Notes: generated from the letters alone by a model not told the origin. Positions 46,967 through 60,200 are shown, counted from the stretch's first letter. The stretch is DNA of 64,000 nucleotides from Simmondsia chinensis (GCA_018398585.1 JAGTTD010000015.1:5709001-5773000); one strand, 5' to 3'. Numbers and translations are program-made.

Positions 46967-48336
46967 ATGGCTATTTCAAGAAGCATGTCATCAACCGGTG
47001 ACACCGAGTCCAACGAGTGGGTCGACGCCATAGACGGACAGTTGGTCCGCGTGGAGGAAAGAATGGACCGATTGGAGGAACAACAAAGCCGAACCAACAC
47101 CGAAATGAAGGCCACCATAACAAACATGGGGGCGGAGATGGCCAACATGGGGGCGGACATGACAAACATGAGGGCGGACATTAGGGCCCTAACCGATGCC
47201 GTTGGACGGTTAGTAAAGGCCCAAGAGAAGAGGCCCGAAGCGAAGACCGTGGCACCACCCGTAGGAAAGCTGCGCCTGGAGGGTCCGGCACTTACCCAAG
47301 AACCGGAGATGGGATCCTTCCGCCACCAACACATTCCTCGGAGCTTAGAAATAACCGTGTTCCTCCTCGGGTCACGGATGAAGGAGAATTTAGCTGGAGT
47401 CATGGGAGCAACCGTGCCTTGTCCACCCACGCGCCAAAGCTTGAGATTCCGAAATTCGAAGGTACAAACCCGAGAGCTTGGATCCTTAAGTGCCTTAAAT
47501 ATTTTCGTTGGTATCAAGTGCCCGAACATGAATGGGTGGAATATGCCTCGAGCCATCTTCATGAACATGGGAACATTTGGTTCCATGGGCTTGAGCTTAG
47601 ACACCCCCACATGACGTGGCCCTTTTTTATGGACGAGTTATGTAAACGTTTTGGGGACCGATCGCTCCAAGACATAGTGAAAGAATTTAGTAAGATGTCT
47701 CAAAATGGGCTAGTTGAAGATTATATCTTGAAGTTTGAAGAGTTGAAGAGTTGGATGCTAATCCACTATCCGACATTGAGCGAGGCATACTTTGTCTCGA
47801 GTTTTATTAGTGGACTTAAGCCCGCCATCCGAGCATCCGTCAAAGCAAGCCGCCCAACCGACCTTAGCATGGCCTTTGAATAGGCCAAACTCCAAGAAGT
47901 TGCTGTAACCGAGATCAAAAATGCTGCCAAACCTGTTGCCCGACCCAATTTTAGCACAAGGCCGGTCCCAAGCAGTCGGCCAGCACCCTCGGAAGCGCCC
48001 CAGGGCTTGGCTCAGTCCCAGGGGTCCGTGTTGAAGCCCGGCAGCGCCTGGTCCAGCAGCGCCTGGTCCAGCAGCAGCAGCCACGCAGGGTCCAGCGCAC
48101 CTAGACGAGAGCCCGGCCAATGTTATAAGTGCCATGAAAACTACTTTTCGGGGCACGTTTGCAAGAAGGCCTTGCAAAGCATGGAAGGTGAAGAGGTTAA
48201 AGATGAAGCACAAGAAGAGGAAGTTGCGGTTGAAGAACAAATCGAAGGAGAAGATAACGGGGCTATGGAGATTTCTCTAAATGCACTTTCAGGCCAAGTC
48301 ACGCACAATACCTTGAGATTGAAGGGCCAGATTTAG
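46967..48336 (+). pseudogene. gypsy gag (broken)
   Basis: The ATG at 46967 opens a coiled-coil-like N-terminus with repeated NMGADM-type units (47120-47190). The frame changes near 47400, after which the gag core appears (PRAWILKCLKYF, GNIWFHGLELRH, MDELCKRFGD). A TAG at 47881-47883 interrupts it (AFE-stop-AKLQE). A CCHC-like zinc knuckle (CYKCHENYFSGHVC, near 48120) and an acidic tail follow, ending at a TAG at 48334-48336. A short GCCTGGTCCAGCAGC direct repeat lies at 48045-48075. Confidence 0.85.
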
Positions 48337-51300
48337 AAACGGGAGGTAAATATCTTGATCAACAGCGGGTCTACTAATAGTTTCCTTGATGCTAGTGTGG
48401 TTCGGGAGCTTCAGCTCGAAACCGTGCCAACCGTCGTCATGACCGTGACGGTGGCAAACGGGGAGAGCCTCGTTAGTTATCAGAAGTGCCCGAGCATGAG
48501 GTGGAAAGTCCAAGGCACAACGTTCGTTGATGACTTGAGGGTGTTGGAACTCTGGGGCAATGACATGGTCCTTGGGGTTGATTGGCTCCATCGATATAGG
48601 CCCGTAACAATTGACTTCACCAACCTCAAATTCTCTTGCTTCAAGGAGGGTAAAACAGTCTAGTTACAAGGCACATCCGAGAAAGCCGCCTTACAATCAA
48701 TTTCGGGTAAAGGCCTCACCAAGCTCCTTAAGAAGGCCGGACATGTGATGGGTCACCTCTTTATGGCTACCGCCGTGGAGGTTCCCAATTCCCTTATCCA
48801 TCCGGAGATAGAACGCATCCTCGACCGATACCAAGACGTTTTTGAGGAACCGAAGACCCTTCCTCCTTCTCACTCACATGATCACCGCATTCCCACCTTG
48901 CCCGAAACCAAACCCGTGAACATAGGCCCTACCGTTATCCGCATGGGCAAAAGAACAAAATTGGGAAACAAGTCAAGGAGATGTTAGAGGCCTCCATTAT
49001 TCAACCGAGTCGAAGCCCGTTTGCTTCTCCGGTACTCTTTGTTCGAAAGAAGGATGGGTCATACCGTTTTTGTGTTGACTACCGGCAATTAAACAATATA
49101 ACCGTCAAGGATAAATTTTCGATACCGGTCATCGATGTTTTACTCGATGAGCTTAAGGGCTCCTCCATCTACTCCAAGATTGATCTCCGCGCCGGTTATC
49201 ATCAGATTCGGGTATGTAAAGAAGATCAACATAAGACAGCCTTTTGGACTCACCAAGGGCATTATGAGTTCCGTGTCATGCCTTTTGGACTCACTAACGC
49301 AAACCACCCCCCCCCCCCCCTCTCTTCTTTCCAAGCTTTGATGAATGAAGTCTTTGAGCCATATCTACGCAAATTTTTGCTCGTGTTCTTCGACGACATC
49401 TTGGTCTATAGCCCGAATCTCTCCACACATCTTAGACACTTGACCGAAGTGCTTGAGACCCTACGTAGGCACCGCCTCTATGCCAAATGGAGCAAGTGTA
49501 CTTTCGGCCAAGATTGAGTCGAGTACTTGGGTCACGTAATCTCAAGGGAAGGGGTCGCAACTGACGAGGGCAAGATCGAGGCCATGAAGAAGTGGCCAAG
49601 ACCGAAGAACGTCAAGAGCCTCCGTGGGTTCTTGGGGCTCACCGGGTACTATCGGAAATTCATTCGTGGGTATGGAACTTTGAGCAAGCCGTTAACCAAC
49701 CTCCTCAAGGAGGGGGAATTTCATTGGAATGAAGAAGCCAAACGAGCATTCAAGGCCTTAAAGGAGGCCATGACAACTACCCCGGTCCTTGCACTTCCCG
49801 ACTTCTCCAAGCCTTTTGTCCTTGAAACCAATGCTTGCGGGATTGGGATAGGTGCGGTCCTATCACAAGAAGGCCGACCCCTTGCCTACCTCAGTAAGGC
49901 CCTTAGCCCATGCCATTTGGGGCTTTCGGTCTATGAGAAGGAGCTCCTTGCAGTACTTATGGTAGTTGAAAAATGGAGACATTATTTGATGGATCATCAC
50001 TTCATCATCAAGACTGACCATCCAAGCCTCCGCCACCTACTTGAGCAAAGGATCACCACGCAATTACAGCTCAAGGGGATGTCAAAAATGATGGGCCTAC
50101 ACTATAGCATCCTTTACAGCAAGGGAGCCAAAAACCGAGCTGCCGATGCACTCTCAAGACGGGATGAAGACGAAACTACCGCCACCTATGCCCTCATGAC
50201 CACTTCGGTCCCCCTTTGGATGCAAGAGCTCTCCCAAAGCTATGAGAACGAGGCTCCTACCATCGAGCTAATAGAGCAACTTGTCCTTGACCCGACAAGC
50301 AACAAGCCTTATTCTTTTGAAGGGGGTCTCCTTCGATACAAGGGGAGACTTGATATGGGAAAGTATGGAGGAATGAGAGAAGAGGCCCTACAAGCGCTTC
50401 ATGACTCTCCAACGGGGGGTCACTCCGGATCCTTTGGCACCTTAATGAGGATCAAACGCATGTTCTATTGGCCCAACCTCAAGAAGAGTGTCCGAGAATG
50501 GGTATTGAAGTGTGATACTTGCCAACGCACAAAGCACGAGAATGTGGCCTACCCGGGACTCCTACAACCCCTACCCGTGCCCAACCAGGCATGGGAAAGC
50601 ATCAGTATGGACTTCATCGAGGGGTTGCCCAAGTCCGGGGGCAAAGATGTCATTATGGTGATTGTGGACAGATTTACCAAGTATGCTCACTTCATTGCCT
50701 TGACTCGCCCGTACACCGCAAGCAAGGTAGCCCAACTGTTCTTGGACCAGGTCTACCAACTTCATGGGTTGCCCAAGGATATTATTTCGGATCGAGATGC
50801 ATCCTTCCAAAGCCTCTTTTGGAAGGAACTCATGCACCTAGCCGGGGTTGAGCTGAAAATGAGTAGTGCCTACCACCCACAATCTGACGGGCAAACCAAA
50901 CGAGTCAATCAGTGCCTTGAGAGTTATCTTCAAGCCATGGCTCTCCACAAGCCGAAACAATGGTCTCAATGGCTTCCTTTGGCGGAATTCTGGTACAACA
51001 CTCACTATCACTCATCATTGAAGGGGACACCGTTCCATGCTCTCTATGGTTATGAACCAAGGTTCCTCGCCCTTGACATTCCTTGCGTCTCTACATTCGG
51101 GGATGTGGAGGACTTTGTCAACAAAAGGCAGAACTTAATTGGCAGCTCAGCACCGCTATAAACAGCAAGCCGACCATTGAAGGACCGAGAGAGTATTCGA
51201 AGTGGGTGATTGGGTGTATCTAAAGCTACAACCATATCGGCAAACCTCCGTCGCCTTACAAAGAAACTTAAAGCTGGCCGCCTGTTACTATGGGCCATAC

Positions 51301-51618
51301 CGAATTGAAGTCCGAATCGGAGAAGTGGCTTACAAGCTCGAACTTCCCGAAGGCTCTAAAATCCATCCAGTATTCCATGTTTCCAGGTTGAAGAAAAAGG
51401 TAGGAGAGAACGTGCACACCACTTCGAATCTTCCTCAAATAGATGAGAACGACGAAACTGAAGTCACTCCTCAAGCCATCCTCAACCAGCGGACCATAAC
51501 CCGCAACAAGCAAAGAATCAAGCAAGTACAAGTCCGATGGAAAAACATGGGAGAAGATGCCATCATTTGGGAAGATTGGAGCTTCATTCGCAAACAATTT
51601 CTGAGCTTCAATCCTTGA
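48337..51618 (+). pseudogene. gypsy pol with chromodomain (broken)
   Basis: Order: protease (ILINSGSTNSF, 48355 on), reverse transcriptase ([20 protein letters not shown], 48981-49517), RNase H (FVLETNACGIGIGAVL), integrase (H-H-C-C zinc site ending CDTCQRTK; MDFIEGLP; ISDRDASF; DGQTKRVNQ) and a C-terminal chromodomain (VRWKNMGEDAIIWEDW, 51528 on). Stops at 48661 and 49515 and a frame change near 51140 break it. The protease DSG reads NSG, the RNase H Asp reads Asn, and the integrase catalytic Glu reads Lys; each is explicable by one G-to-A change. A run of 14 C at about 49306 inflates the reverse transcriptase. Confidence 0.9.
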
Positions 51619-51647
51619 GGACAAGGATTATTTGATGGGAAGGGGAT

Positions 51648-52175
51648 TGTCATGAGCCCAACATCCGAAGAGTTATTTTTCGGTTTTGTTTTTTGTAACG
51701 GTTATGTAATGTGAAATTGTAAAATTAGTTAGTATAAATTAGTTTAAATTTTGAATTGGGTTAGGAGGGAGCCGGTTGGAGGGAAGAATTAGGAGGCAAA
51801 GGGTTTGTTTAAATTGTAATGATGTAATTGTATTAATTAAAATGGGCTAAGTAATAGCGTCTAGGGTCATAGGGGAGCCGGTTACCCCTTCCCTCCAAAA
51901 TGTCTATTTAAGCACTTGTGATCTTGTAATTTTGGTCATCAAGAAATCAAACTACAACTCAACTTTCCCTCTCTCTTTCTCTCATCCTAACCGTCCCTCT
52001 CCCTTTCTCTCTAACTTCTAACTTCCCCTCTTCTTCTTCTAACTTTCTTCTAAAATTCTCTACTTCTACTCTCTTTCCCTCATTCTCTTCTTTCTCCAAA
52101 ATCTATTCAAGTCACGGGCTTAGGTTCGTGACAAAGTGGTATCAAAGCTCATCATCAACCTTTGGATTTGTGACA
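51648..52175 (+). repeat. 3' LTR, 528 bp
   Basis: It runs from TGTCATGAGCCCAACATCC to GGATTTGTGACA and has single-copy structure. Compared with the 5' LTR it lacks the LINE and the 280 bp duplication and differs at a few scattered bases. It is preceded by the purine-rich tract. Confidence 0.92.
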
Positions 52176-52253
52176 TAAATTTAGCATTTTTCCTTTTATT
52201 ATTGGTTTTCTCATAAATGACATGGGATCCAACAATCTGATCTAGATCCACAC

Positions 52254-52291
<38 letters not shown>

Positions 52292-52916
52292 ATAACTAAG
52301 GGTCTAGGAAACATGACGAGGAATGATTTTTAAGTCAGGTGAATATCCAAGCAGCCAGAGTTTGAAATTTGAAAAAACCTATATTGAATCAACTACTACT
52401 CCATTTTGCAACCCCCGTTTTGTGGCATATACTCTTTTACCCAAAACCCCATAGACGATACACCACACCCTAAAGAGACGTGCAAAATAATGACATGGAG
52501 TTGAATGTGATAGGTCTGTCCTAACTCGTGACTACTACCCCTTTTTTTGGGGTGTTGGAAGTCGGAATGCGAGCATGACCATTGTCGTATATTGGCTGCT
52601 TATCTTGTCTAATGGTGTCTATTTTTGATGGGGGTGTTTCTTGTATTTTGGGACACTTTTATTTTACTTTACTTAGTTTTTCTTTTGCACTAAATGTTTT
52701 GCATGTTAATTTGGACCTCGCCTTCGCGTATGTGCTTAGTTTATATTGTTATTTCTCTTACTAATTATCAAAAAAACCCTTAAAAATCTGAGCATAATAA
52801 AATATATCAACTGAGATTTTCTTACTTCTCACAAGAAATCAACAAACTCTTGACATTCAAGGTGCAACAACTCTCACCCCGAATAGACGAACAAGAACAA
52901 AATGAAGAAGGGAATG
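52176..52916. other. intergenic, no gene recognised
   Basis: A T-rich stretch with about 30 consecutive A at 52259-52290. Short frames (52582-52764) have no recognised product; a LISCLMVSIFDGGVSCILG-like reading is reminiscent of LINE or intron debris but too weak to call. Confidence 0.4.
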
Positions 52917-55827
52917 TGATGCACTTGATTTTTACATATTTTATTTCCCATTTCTGCTATATATTCGGTCTCTACATGTGTGTTTTTGTTGTAATCTAGG
53001 TACATTTTGGCTTAGAGTGCAACGGAGCAAACAAAGGTTAAAAAGTGGAAGATTCAAGCGTAATCGAGGCATAATTGAGGACTACTCTGAGAAACCCAAC
53101 CACGTGTGCAAAATAAGGACCCATTGGGTCAAGATTCGGTCAAAAAGAGTCTTTCCTTGGGCGCATGGATCGATTGACCATGCATTTTGGCAATCGGTCA
53201 AGCTTAAAACGAGTAAAAGGCTAAAAGAAGGGTATTTATGACCCAATATTTTGCTAATATACTTATGTAAAAACTTGGGTCACGTAGATCTCTTCGAGAG
53301 CTTTGATTTGGTGTATACTTTTGCCCATAACTCATTACGGATCAAAAGTTACGCTCATTTTAAGTTAACTGTACAAGCTTCTAAAGGGGCGCCTATCGAT
53401 CGGGAATGGCACGAGACCAACCCTAAAGCACGCCCCATGTATAAATATGGGGGGGGGGGGGGGGGGGGGGGGGGAAGACCTAATTTCACATCTTTTGCCA
53501 CGCCTCCTCTTGCCCTTTCTTTCCTGAAGCCGCTACGAGATCCAAAGGGTTCTCAAATACCGAAGCCCAGGTAGTCGGAGTACTAGGGGAATCAAAGCAA
53601 GGATCAAAGTCAACATCAATTGGGAGAGTTTTCAAATCTTCAGTTCTATCATTATTGTTTTCTTTCTTAGATTTTATGATATTTCAAACTCCTATGGAGG
53701 AGTAGACTTATAGTTTAGAGATGAAGGGCGGGTAGCCGCCAGTATTCCAGACTTATATTATACTTTTGACGACTGGTTTAGTTATGTTATATTCGCACCC
53801 CTGTAGGGAGTTCTTCAATATTTTTGTATGTGTGCTTGTAGCCATGACTAGGTCTTCGACTTTGCAGCGATTAGTCTTGTGCTTGTAGCCTAGACCATAA
53901 CATAGCAGGAATTCTCGCGTGGTCAGAGTTGAGGTTGTACCCAACCCTAAACCCAATCTTTTATATAAGTTAATACTGAATTAGGAGTAACAAAGGAATT
54001 AAGTAGTGCTAATGCGATAACCTATGCTACATCTAGGGTGCTAAGATAGGTTATGCCTTTAGACTAGTTCATTACCCTAAGCCCTAATTTAAATACTAAC
54101 TCAGGCTTAGTGCTTGTAGCCTAAGCCTCCTAAACCATTGCCATAGTAGAATATAATGACGGGATACGTGTTAAATTACCCTAAATTCACTTCCTAAACG
54201 AACCTCAATTGAATTGACCGTTTTAGTTTATCGTTAGTTTTGCTCTTTTAGTTAACAAATCATTTAAACTAACTCAAAACTCAATTTCAACCACTCGTTA
54301 ATAACAAAATCCAACTTACCTCCGATTCCTTGCGGATACGATTTTTATTTCCCCGGCAACGGCCCCAAAAAACCTGATGTGATTTTTTGGCACCGTTGCC
54401 GGGGAAATAAAAATCGTATCCGCAAGGAATAGGAGTTAAGTTGGATTTTGTTATTAACAAGTGGTTGAAATTGAGTTTTGAGTTAGTTTAAATGATTTGT
54501 TAACTAAATTAGCAAAACTAACGATAAACTAAAACTGTCAATTCAATTGAGGTTAGTTTAGGGAGTGAATTTAGGGTAGTTTAACACGTATCCCGTCATT
54601 ATATTCTACTATGGCAATGGTTTAGGTGGCTTAGGCTACAAGTACTAAGCTTGGGTTAGTATTTAAATTAGGGCTTAGGGTAATAAACTAGTCTAAAGGC
54701 ATAACCTATCTTAGCACCCTAGATGTAGCTTAGGTTATCTCATTAGCACTATTTAATTCCTTTGTTACTCCTAATTCAATATTAACTTATATAAAAGATT
54801 GGGTTCAGGGTTGGGTACAACCTCAACTCTGACCACGCGTGAATTTCTGTTATGTTATAGTCTAGGCTACAGGCACAAGACTAATCGCTGCAAAGTTGGA
54901 GATCTAGTCATGGCTACAAGTACACAAACAAAAATATCCAACAATCATGAAAAACTCCCTACAGGTGTGCGAATATAACATAACTAAACCAATCATCTAA
55001 AGTATAATATAAATCTAGGATACAAGCGGCTACCAGCCCTTCATCCCTAAACTAAAAGTCTACTCCTCCATAGGAGTTTGAAACATCATGAAATCTAAGA
55101 AAGAAAACAATAATAATAGAACTGAAGATTTGAAAACTCCCCAAATTGATGTTGACTTTGATCCTTGCTTTGATTCCCCTAGTACTTCGACCACCTGCGC
55201 TTCGGCGATTGAGAACCCTTTGGATCTCGTAGCGGCTTTGGGAAGGAGAGGATGAGAGGAGGCGTGGAAAAAGATGTGAAATTAGGTCTCCCCCTCCATA
55301 TTTATACATGGGGCATGCTTCAGGGTTGGTCCCGTGCCACGGATCGATCGACGCCTCCCTTAGCAGCTTGCGCAGTTAACTTAAAACGGGCGTAACTTTT
55401 GATCCGTAATGAGTTATGGGCCAAATTATATACCAAATCAAAGCTCTCAAAGAGATATACGTGACCCAAGTGGTTACATAATTATATTAGCAAAATATTG
55501 GGTCATAAATATCCTTCTTTTAGTCTTTTACTTTTTTTAAGCTTGACCGATTGCCAAAATGCATGATCAATTGATTCACGCGCCCAAGGAAAGACTTTTT
55601 TTGACTGAATCTTGACCCTATGGGTACTTATTTTGCACACGTGGTCGGGTTTCTCGGAGTAGGCTTCAATTATGCCTCGATTACGCTTGAATCTTCCACT
55701 TTTCAGCCTTTATTTGCTCCATTGCACTCTAAGCCAAAATGTACCTGGATTACAACAAAAACACACATGCAGAGACTGATTATATGGCAGGAATGGAAAA
55801 TAAAATATGTAAAAATCAAGTGCATCA
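52917..55827. repeat. giant near-perfect palindrome (arms ~1.45 kb)
   Basis: Left arm 52917-54372 and right arm 54383-55827 are reverse complements with a 10 bp centre (CCTGATGTGA). The outer ends are TGATGCACTTG and CAAGTGCATCA. Near the apex both arms carry the tRNA-Asp primer-site sequence: CCCCGGCAACGGCCCCA (54351-54367) and TGGCACCGTTGCCGGGG (54388-54404), each with one mismatch to the expected motif. A TATAAATA box at about 53442 in the left arm points right, and its mirror at about 55301 points left. A GAGGACAAGCAAGG-type polypurine-tract flank occurs on minus just outside the right arm (about 55862-55830). No coding frame. Best read as two inverted, large LTR-like copies. Confidence 0.85.
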
Positions 55828-55835
55828 ACATTCCC

Positions 55836-57288
55836 AAGCCCACACCTTGCTTGTCCTCAAGCAAGATTCGATTTAAGCTACCCATCAACGTGCGAGAGAG
55901 TTGATACTCAACTCACCACCTTGGCTGTTCCACAATTAGGTGAAGAAGACTAGGAGGGTCGAAACCTTAATCCTCAGCTCATATGAGACAAAATTAATTC
56001 TACCAAGCCTTTTTTTCGAGATAACTAGAGTATAAGTCCAAGAAAACAAAATAGTGCAGGGTAGGGCTAGAAAGGTAAACAACTAGAAAACCAAGACACC
56101 CAAGGCAATAGACTACCTGCAAGCACTATACTCCAACGTACAAAACACCAAACCGTCTAAAATGAAACACTAGAGCTTTAAATAAATTTAGGCCATAAGA
56201 ATGATACACAAATTGTCATTCCTTGGATTATTTACAAGTGGTATTCAAGCTCTTATTATTAGCGAACACGAGAAATGAAACACCAATTAAAGATCACCAT
56301 TGTTATTGTTATTATTTTTAATATGTATATTTTATTTATTTATTTATTTTTTTAACAACAGTAAGGAGAAAAAGAGATTAGACCCTCTTTTAGAGAGAAG
56401 AGAAGCCTAACCCAACTGCCTTTAAAAGAGTAAGAGGAGAATGATCAGGCGGGTACTCTTAAGTTACAGGAGCAGGAAGATTATGACCTTGGTTAGCATA
56501 CCAATTTGATGCCCTGTTAGCTTTTCTAAAACAATGGTGGACAACTGATAAAATTAGAACAATACAAAGAAGATTAGCATGGCCTTGTAGAAGAATGGCA
56601 CACATAAATTGAGAAATCTACAAAATTTTAGTATTTATATTTATGGGCCAATAGGGCTTTTTGTGGACCAATAAGGGAGCACATGGGTAAGAGGGGATTC
56701 TTCTACAATAAACATAGAGAGAAAAGAGAGGCTACATCTACATATGGTCCCTAGAGAAAGCCAACATTGGCAGCCTTTTCTTAGGCTTGTCCCACCAAAT
56801 GCCTAGATGCTAAGTTGATTGGAAATTAAAGCACTTGTTAAAGCACAAATAAGAAGTGCCAACAAATAGAAAATTTATTCGTATAATTGGTCAAATCTGA
56901 CACGATACATACTTAACAGATTTGGATTACAGTTTTCAAAATGGTGCTAAATTTAGTCTGACATGCTTAAGTAATTGAGTTAAATTTGGTTTTAGGTCAG
57001 GTCAACCTGCTTTCAACGGGTCTAATATGAGTCATGTCAAATTAATTATATTTTTTGGTGTCAACTTGACGTAAATTAATGATACGTTATTGGAATTATG
57101 GTGAGGATAGTTTTGGAAAATTATCAATTTTTAGGTTAATTTAAAAGCATTTGAAAATCTAAAAGAATACCAAATCTTAGTACCTCAATCGAATTTTTCA
57201 TAAAAATTATAAAAAAATAATGGCCACAATGAATTTATGTACAAAAATGATTACAAGTAAAAAATACAAATCAATTATTTGAATGTCC
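55836..57288. other. intergenic between palindrome and trihelix gene
   Basis: Apart from the U6 pseudogene, nothing is recognised. An A-rich block, TATTTATTTATTTATTT near 56333 and AT-rich sequence occur, with no credible frame. Confidence 0.5.
56539..56630 (+). pseudogene. U6 snRNA pseudogene
   Basis: GATAAAATTAGAACAATACA, then AAGAAGATTAGCATGGCC, GGCACACATAAATTGAGAAAT and AAAATTTTAG follow the order of plant U6 snRNA. The 5' stem-loop (GTCCCTTCGGGGACA) is missing or ruined, and the CCCTGCGCAAGGATGA region is altered. No plant U-snRNA upstream element or properly spaced TATA box was seen. Probably a retropseudogene. Confidence 0.85.
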
Positions 57289-60200
57289 TCAGTGGTTATT
57301 CTTGAGAGAGGAAGCCAAAGTGAGGATAGAATGAGCAAGATTGTTGATGGCGTGATCCAAGGCGTTGATGCCTTGGCGATGAATATCAGTCGTTGATTGG
57401 TCCGTGAGGAGCCTCCTCTCATGGAGGGTGAGGATCTCCCGGTGCCTCCTCTCTTGGGCCTCTTGTGTTGCATTGATGGCCTCGACTATTACTGAAGCAC
57501 TCTTTGTAATTGCTCTACTTATTTCTTCTGATGATGTTGCCGTTGCCGCTGCTGTTGTCGTTGTTGCTGCTCCTTGATCGATTATCCTTCTCCTCTTTGC
57601 TGACGAGTTTGAATTATGCTCACTTGTATCAGAATCTAAAGTTCAAAAAATTGAGGGGATCAATGTAAATTGCTTTGTACATTGACTAGAGGTGCATATG
57701 AGCTGAGACAAGCTCAAATTTGTCAGGTTCAAAGTTCATTGAACTTGGCTTTGGTTTTGGTTAGGCTTGCTTGAGCACAAATCCATTCTGTAAGCTTTGA
57801 GTCACCCAATTTATTCTCATTTACGCTCGATCTACACTTGGTTGAGCTCTTACGGTTGTGCCCTTTTTGTATAACAAGTTTCCTCGCTAATTATCGAAAA
57901 AGTGGTAATTTTGGACATGGAAAATGGCAAAATTACCTCAAAAAGGTATTATATTTGACAAAACAAAACAAAAAGGGCATAATATAAATGACATACCTTA
58001 AAAGAATACTATATTTTAAGAAAGCAATATACTTTAAAAAAAGAGTAAGGACAACATCGATTGCATTATAAACGATAAAAATGCTAATATAACAACAAAA
58101 AAATGACGTAGCAATTGAAAAGATGACACATAAGATCACATGAAACCAAAACATAAAAATGATGAAGGGTATAGAACTTTGCATATAATTGTATTGTATA
58201 AAATAGATAAATATATGATTGATTTGGAAAGAAATTAAAGTGATCCATTTCTTGTCTAGAAGAAATAAATGATGGGTACACCCTTTTTATGGTCAAATTT
58301 GACCAATAAATGATTTCTGATATTGATAGATTTTTTTTTTTTTTTTTAATTTCTATTATACTTTGTCTGTATCCATTATAAATTAGATCAGTATCTAATT
58401 CTAAATTAATTTCTGATGAAAATTATAATATTAATTAGCACTTTTTTTAAAGGTTAGAAGTCTTTTAAAAATAACGTTTCTATAGGGTAGAACCCTATAT
58501 GAGTGAGGCTACGTACATCTCAAGCTCTCTAGACCTTGTCTTAGCGGGAGCATTTTTAAGACACTAGGCTGTTGGTTTCAAAACGATTTTCTTAAATATA
58601 TTTTTTTAAACTTCGTTTTATTATTTTAAATTGTTTAGTTGGAGAGCAAACTGAGGGAAAAAAAATTCTCTCTTTAAAAAAAAACTTGTTTTCAAGGATT
58701 GATTGTTAATTTTACACCAACAACCACAGTGTCAAAAGGGCTCCCGCTAATTTAGGGTGATTGCTAATTTTTAAAAAGTAAAAAATTATAAACAAAAAAT
58801 TATGAGTCAAATTACAATTAGTACTATCAGGTTTAGTCTATTAATATTTTAATCCACAAATTTATGAAATAATATTTTAATCCAAAAGTATGTATTTAAT
58901 AAAAAATGCCAAATAACCGTGTAAAAGGGTGTAAAACTTATCTTTATTTATTGATACACTCACCATTCCCTTGGTATTACTCAATTCCCTCACATGAACA
59001 ATAATATTGCGATATTGCTAATGAAAAAACTTAGATAAAAGACGTATTTTACATCCTTACTCTTTTTTATTTGACTATTTTATTAAAGACACATCACTTT
59101 TAAACTAAAATATTATTTTATTAAGTTGATGGACCAAAAAAATTAATACACCTCTGGAAAAAAAACTACTATGTAATCTACCTAAAAATATATGAGGTCC
59201 TTGTCAAATGAAATAAATTACCAATTAATTTTAAAAATTTTATAAAGAAAGTATATTTAATCAAAGAAAAAAATGCATGAGTAGGACAAAAGATATATTC
59301 CTTGGATAGGATCTGAAAACATAACATCAAGAATAATATTAAATCATCTTAATTGCAACAGCAAGCAATATTCTCAGTGCCTCAAGGGCTCCCGCCTAAG
59401 TAGGGTTGGAAGGAGGGGAATGTACGTAGCTTTCACCCTTTAGGGTGCTATTTTGAAGAAAGGCTATTTTCGAGAACCCCCAACCTAAGGGGTGCAACAT
59501 GAGGACTTCCCAAGAGGTCACCCATCTTGGTACTACTCTCACCCAAGTACGCTTAACTTCGGAGTTCTAATGGGATCCAGTACTTGCGTGTTGGTACTTT
59601 CTTAGGTTTCAATTAAATCATCTTAATTGCTAGCCTAGATTTCACTACCGCCTGTTCCAGTATAAACCAATCTCGGGCCTTTGCCCATCAGTTTAAACTT
59701 TTGGAAAAGTTAGCTTCTTAACACGATATTAGAGCCTTCTTGACCAAGAGATCACGAGTTCTAACCTTAACAGCCCCCACTTTCATAATTGATGCACAAG
59801 GTGCGAGGTGGGCCTATACAATGTTCATGCTTCATGCCCAATGGCATCTATTAGCTTAAGTTTTTGGGAAAGTTGGTTCCTTAACACCGCCGTAGGATAC
59901 AAGTCAAAAAGAATAGTAGAAAAATGCCATCCCACATTGGTGGGTTAGAAGAGAAAGTACAACTTTATATATTTAAAGAGCTACTCTACCTATTGCCAAT
60001 TTGTTTTGGAATGGAACCCCCTTTGGTAAGTAACAATGGTATCAGAGCCATCGATCCTCAGATCAATTCTAAGGAGCTCGGTTTGGTATGAGACAGATCT
60101 CGCTCTGGAGTTGTGCTCGGTTTGGCATGGGATGAGCAATGGTTGATGGTCGTGCTTGACATGCCACACGAAACGGGCCCAAGTTTCAAAAAGGGCTACC

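Larger units (their letters stand above)
45266..52175 (+). mobile_element. Ty3/gypsy chromodomain retrotransposon
   Basis: Full-length but inactive chromovirus-type element. It comprises a 5' LTR (45266-46879), a primer binding site, gag-protease-reverse transcriptase-RNase H-integrase-chromodomain on plus, a purine-rich tract (about 51634-51647, GATGGGAAGGGGAT) and a 3' LTR (51648-52175). The first bases of the two LTRs and the duplicated block differ at only a few positions, so insertion is fairly recent. A clean 5 bp target duplication was not found at the exact ends: AACCA precedes and TAAAT follows, although TAAAT also occurs 8 bp before the 5' LTR. Confidence 0.92.

Noticed and set aside
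46927..47610. 227-codon minus-strand ORF
   Set aside because: Antisense shadow of the gypsy gag frame; no family motif of its own.
54351..54404. tRNA-Asp genes at the palindrome apex
   Set aside because: Only the 3' ~17 bases of tRNA-Asp (or complement) are present, as expected for a primer binding site; no cloverleaf, A box or B box.
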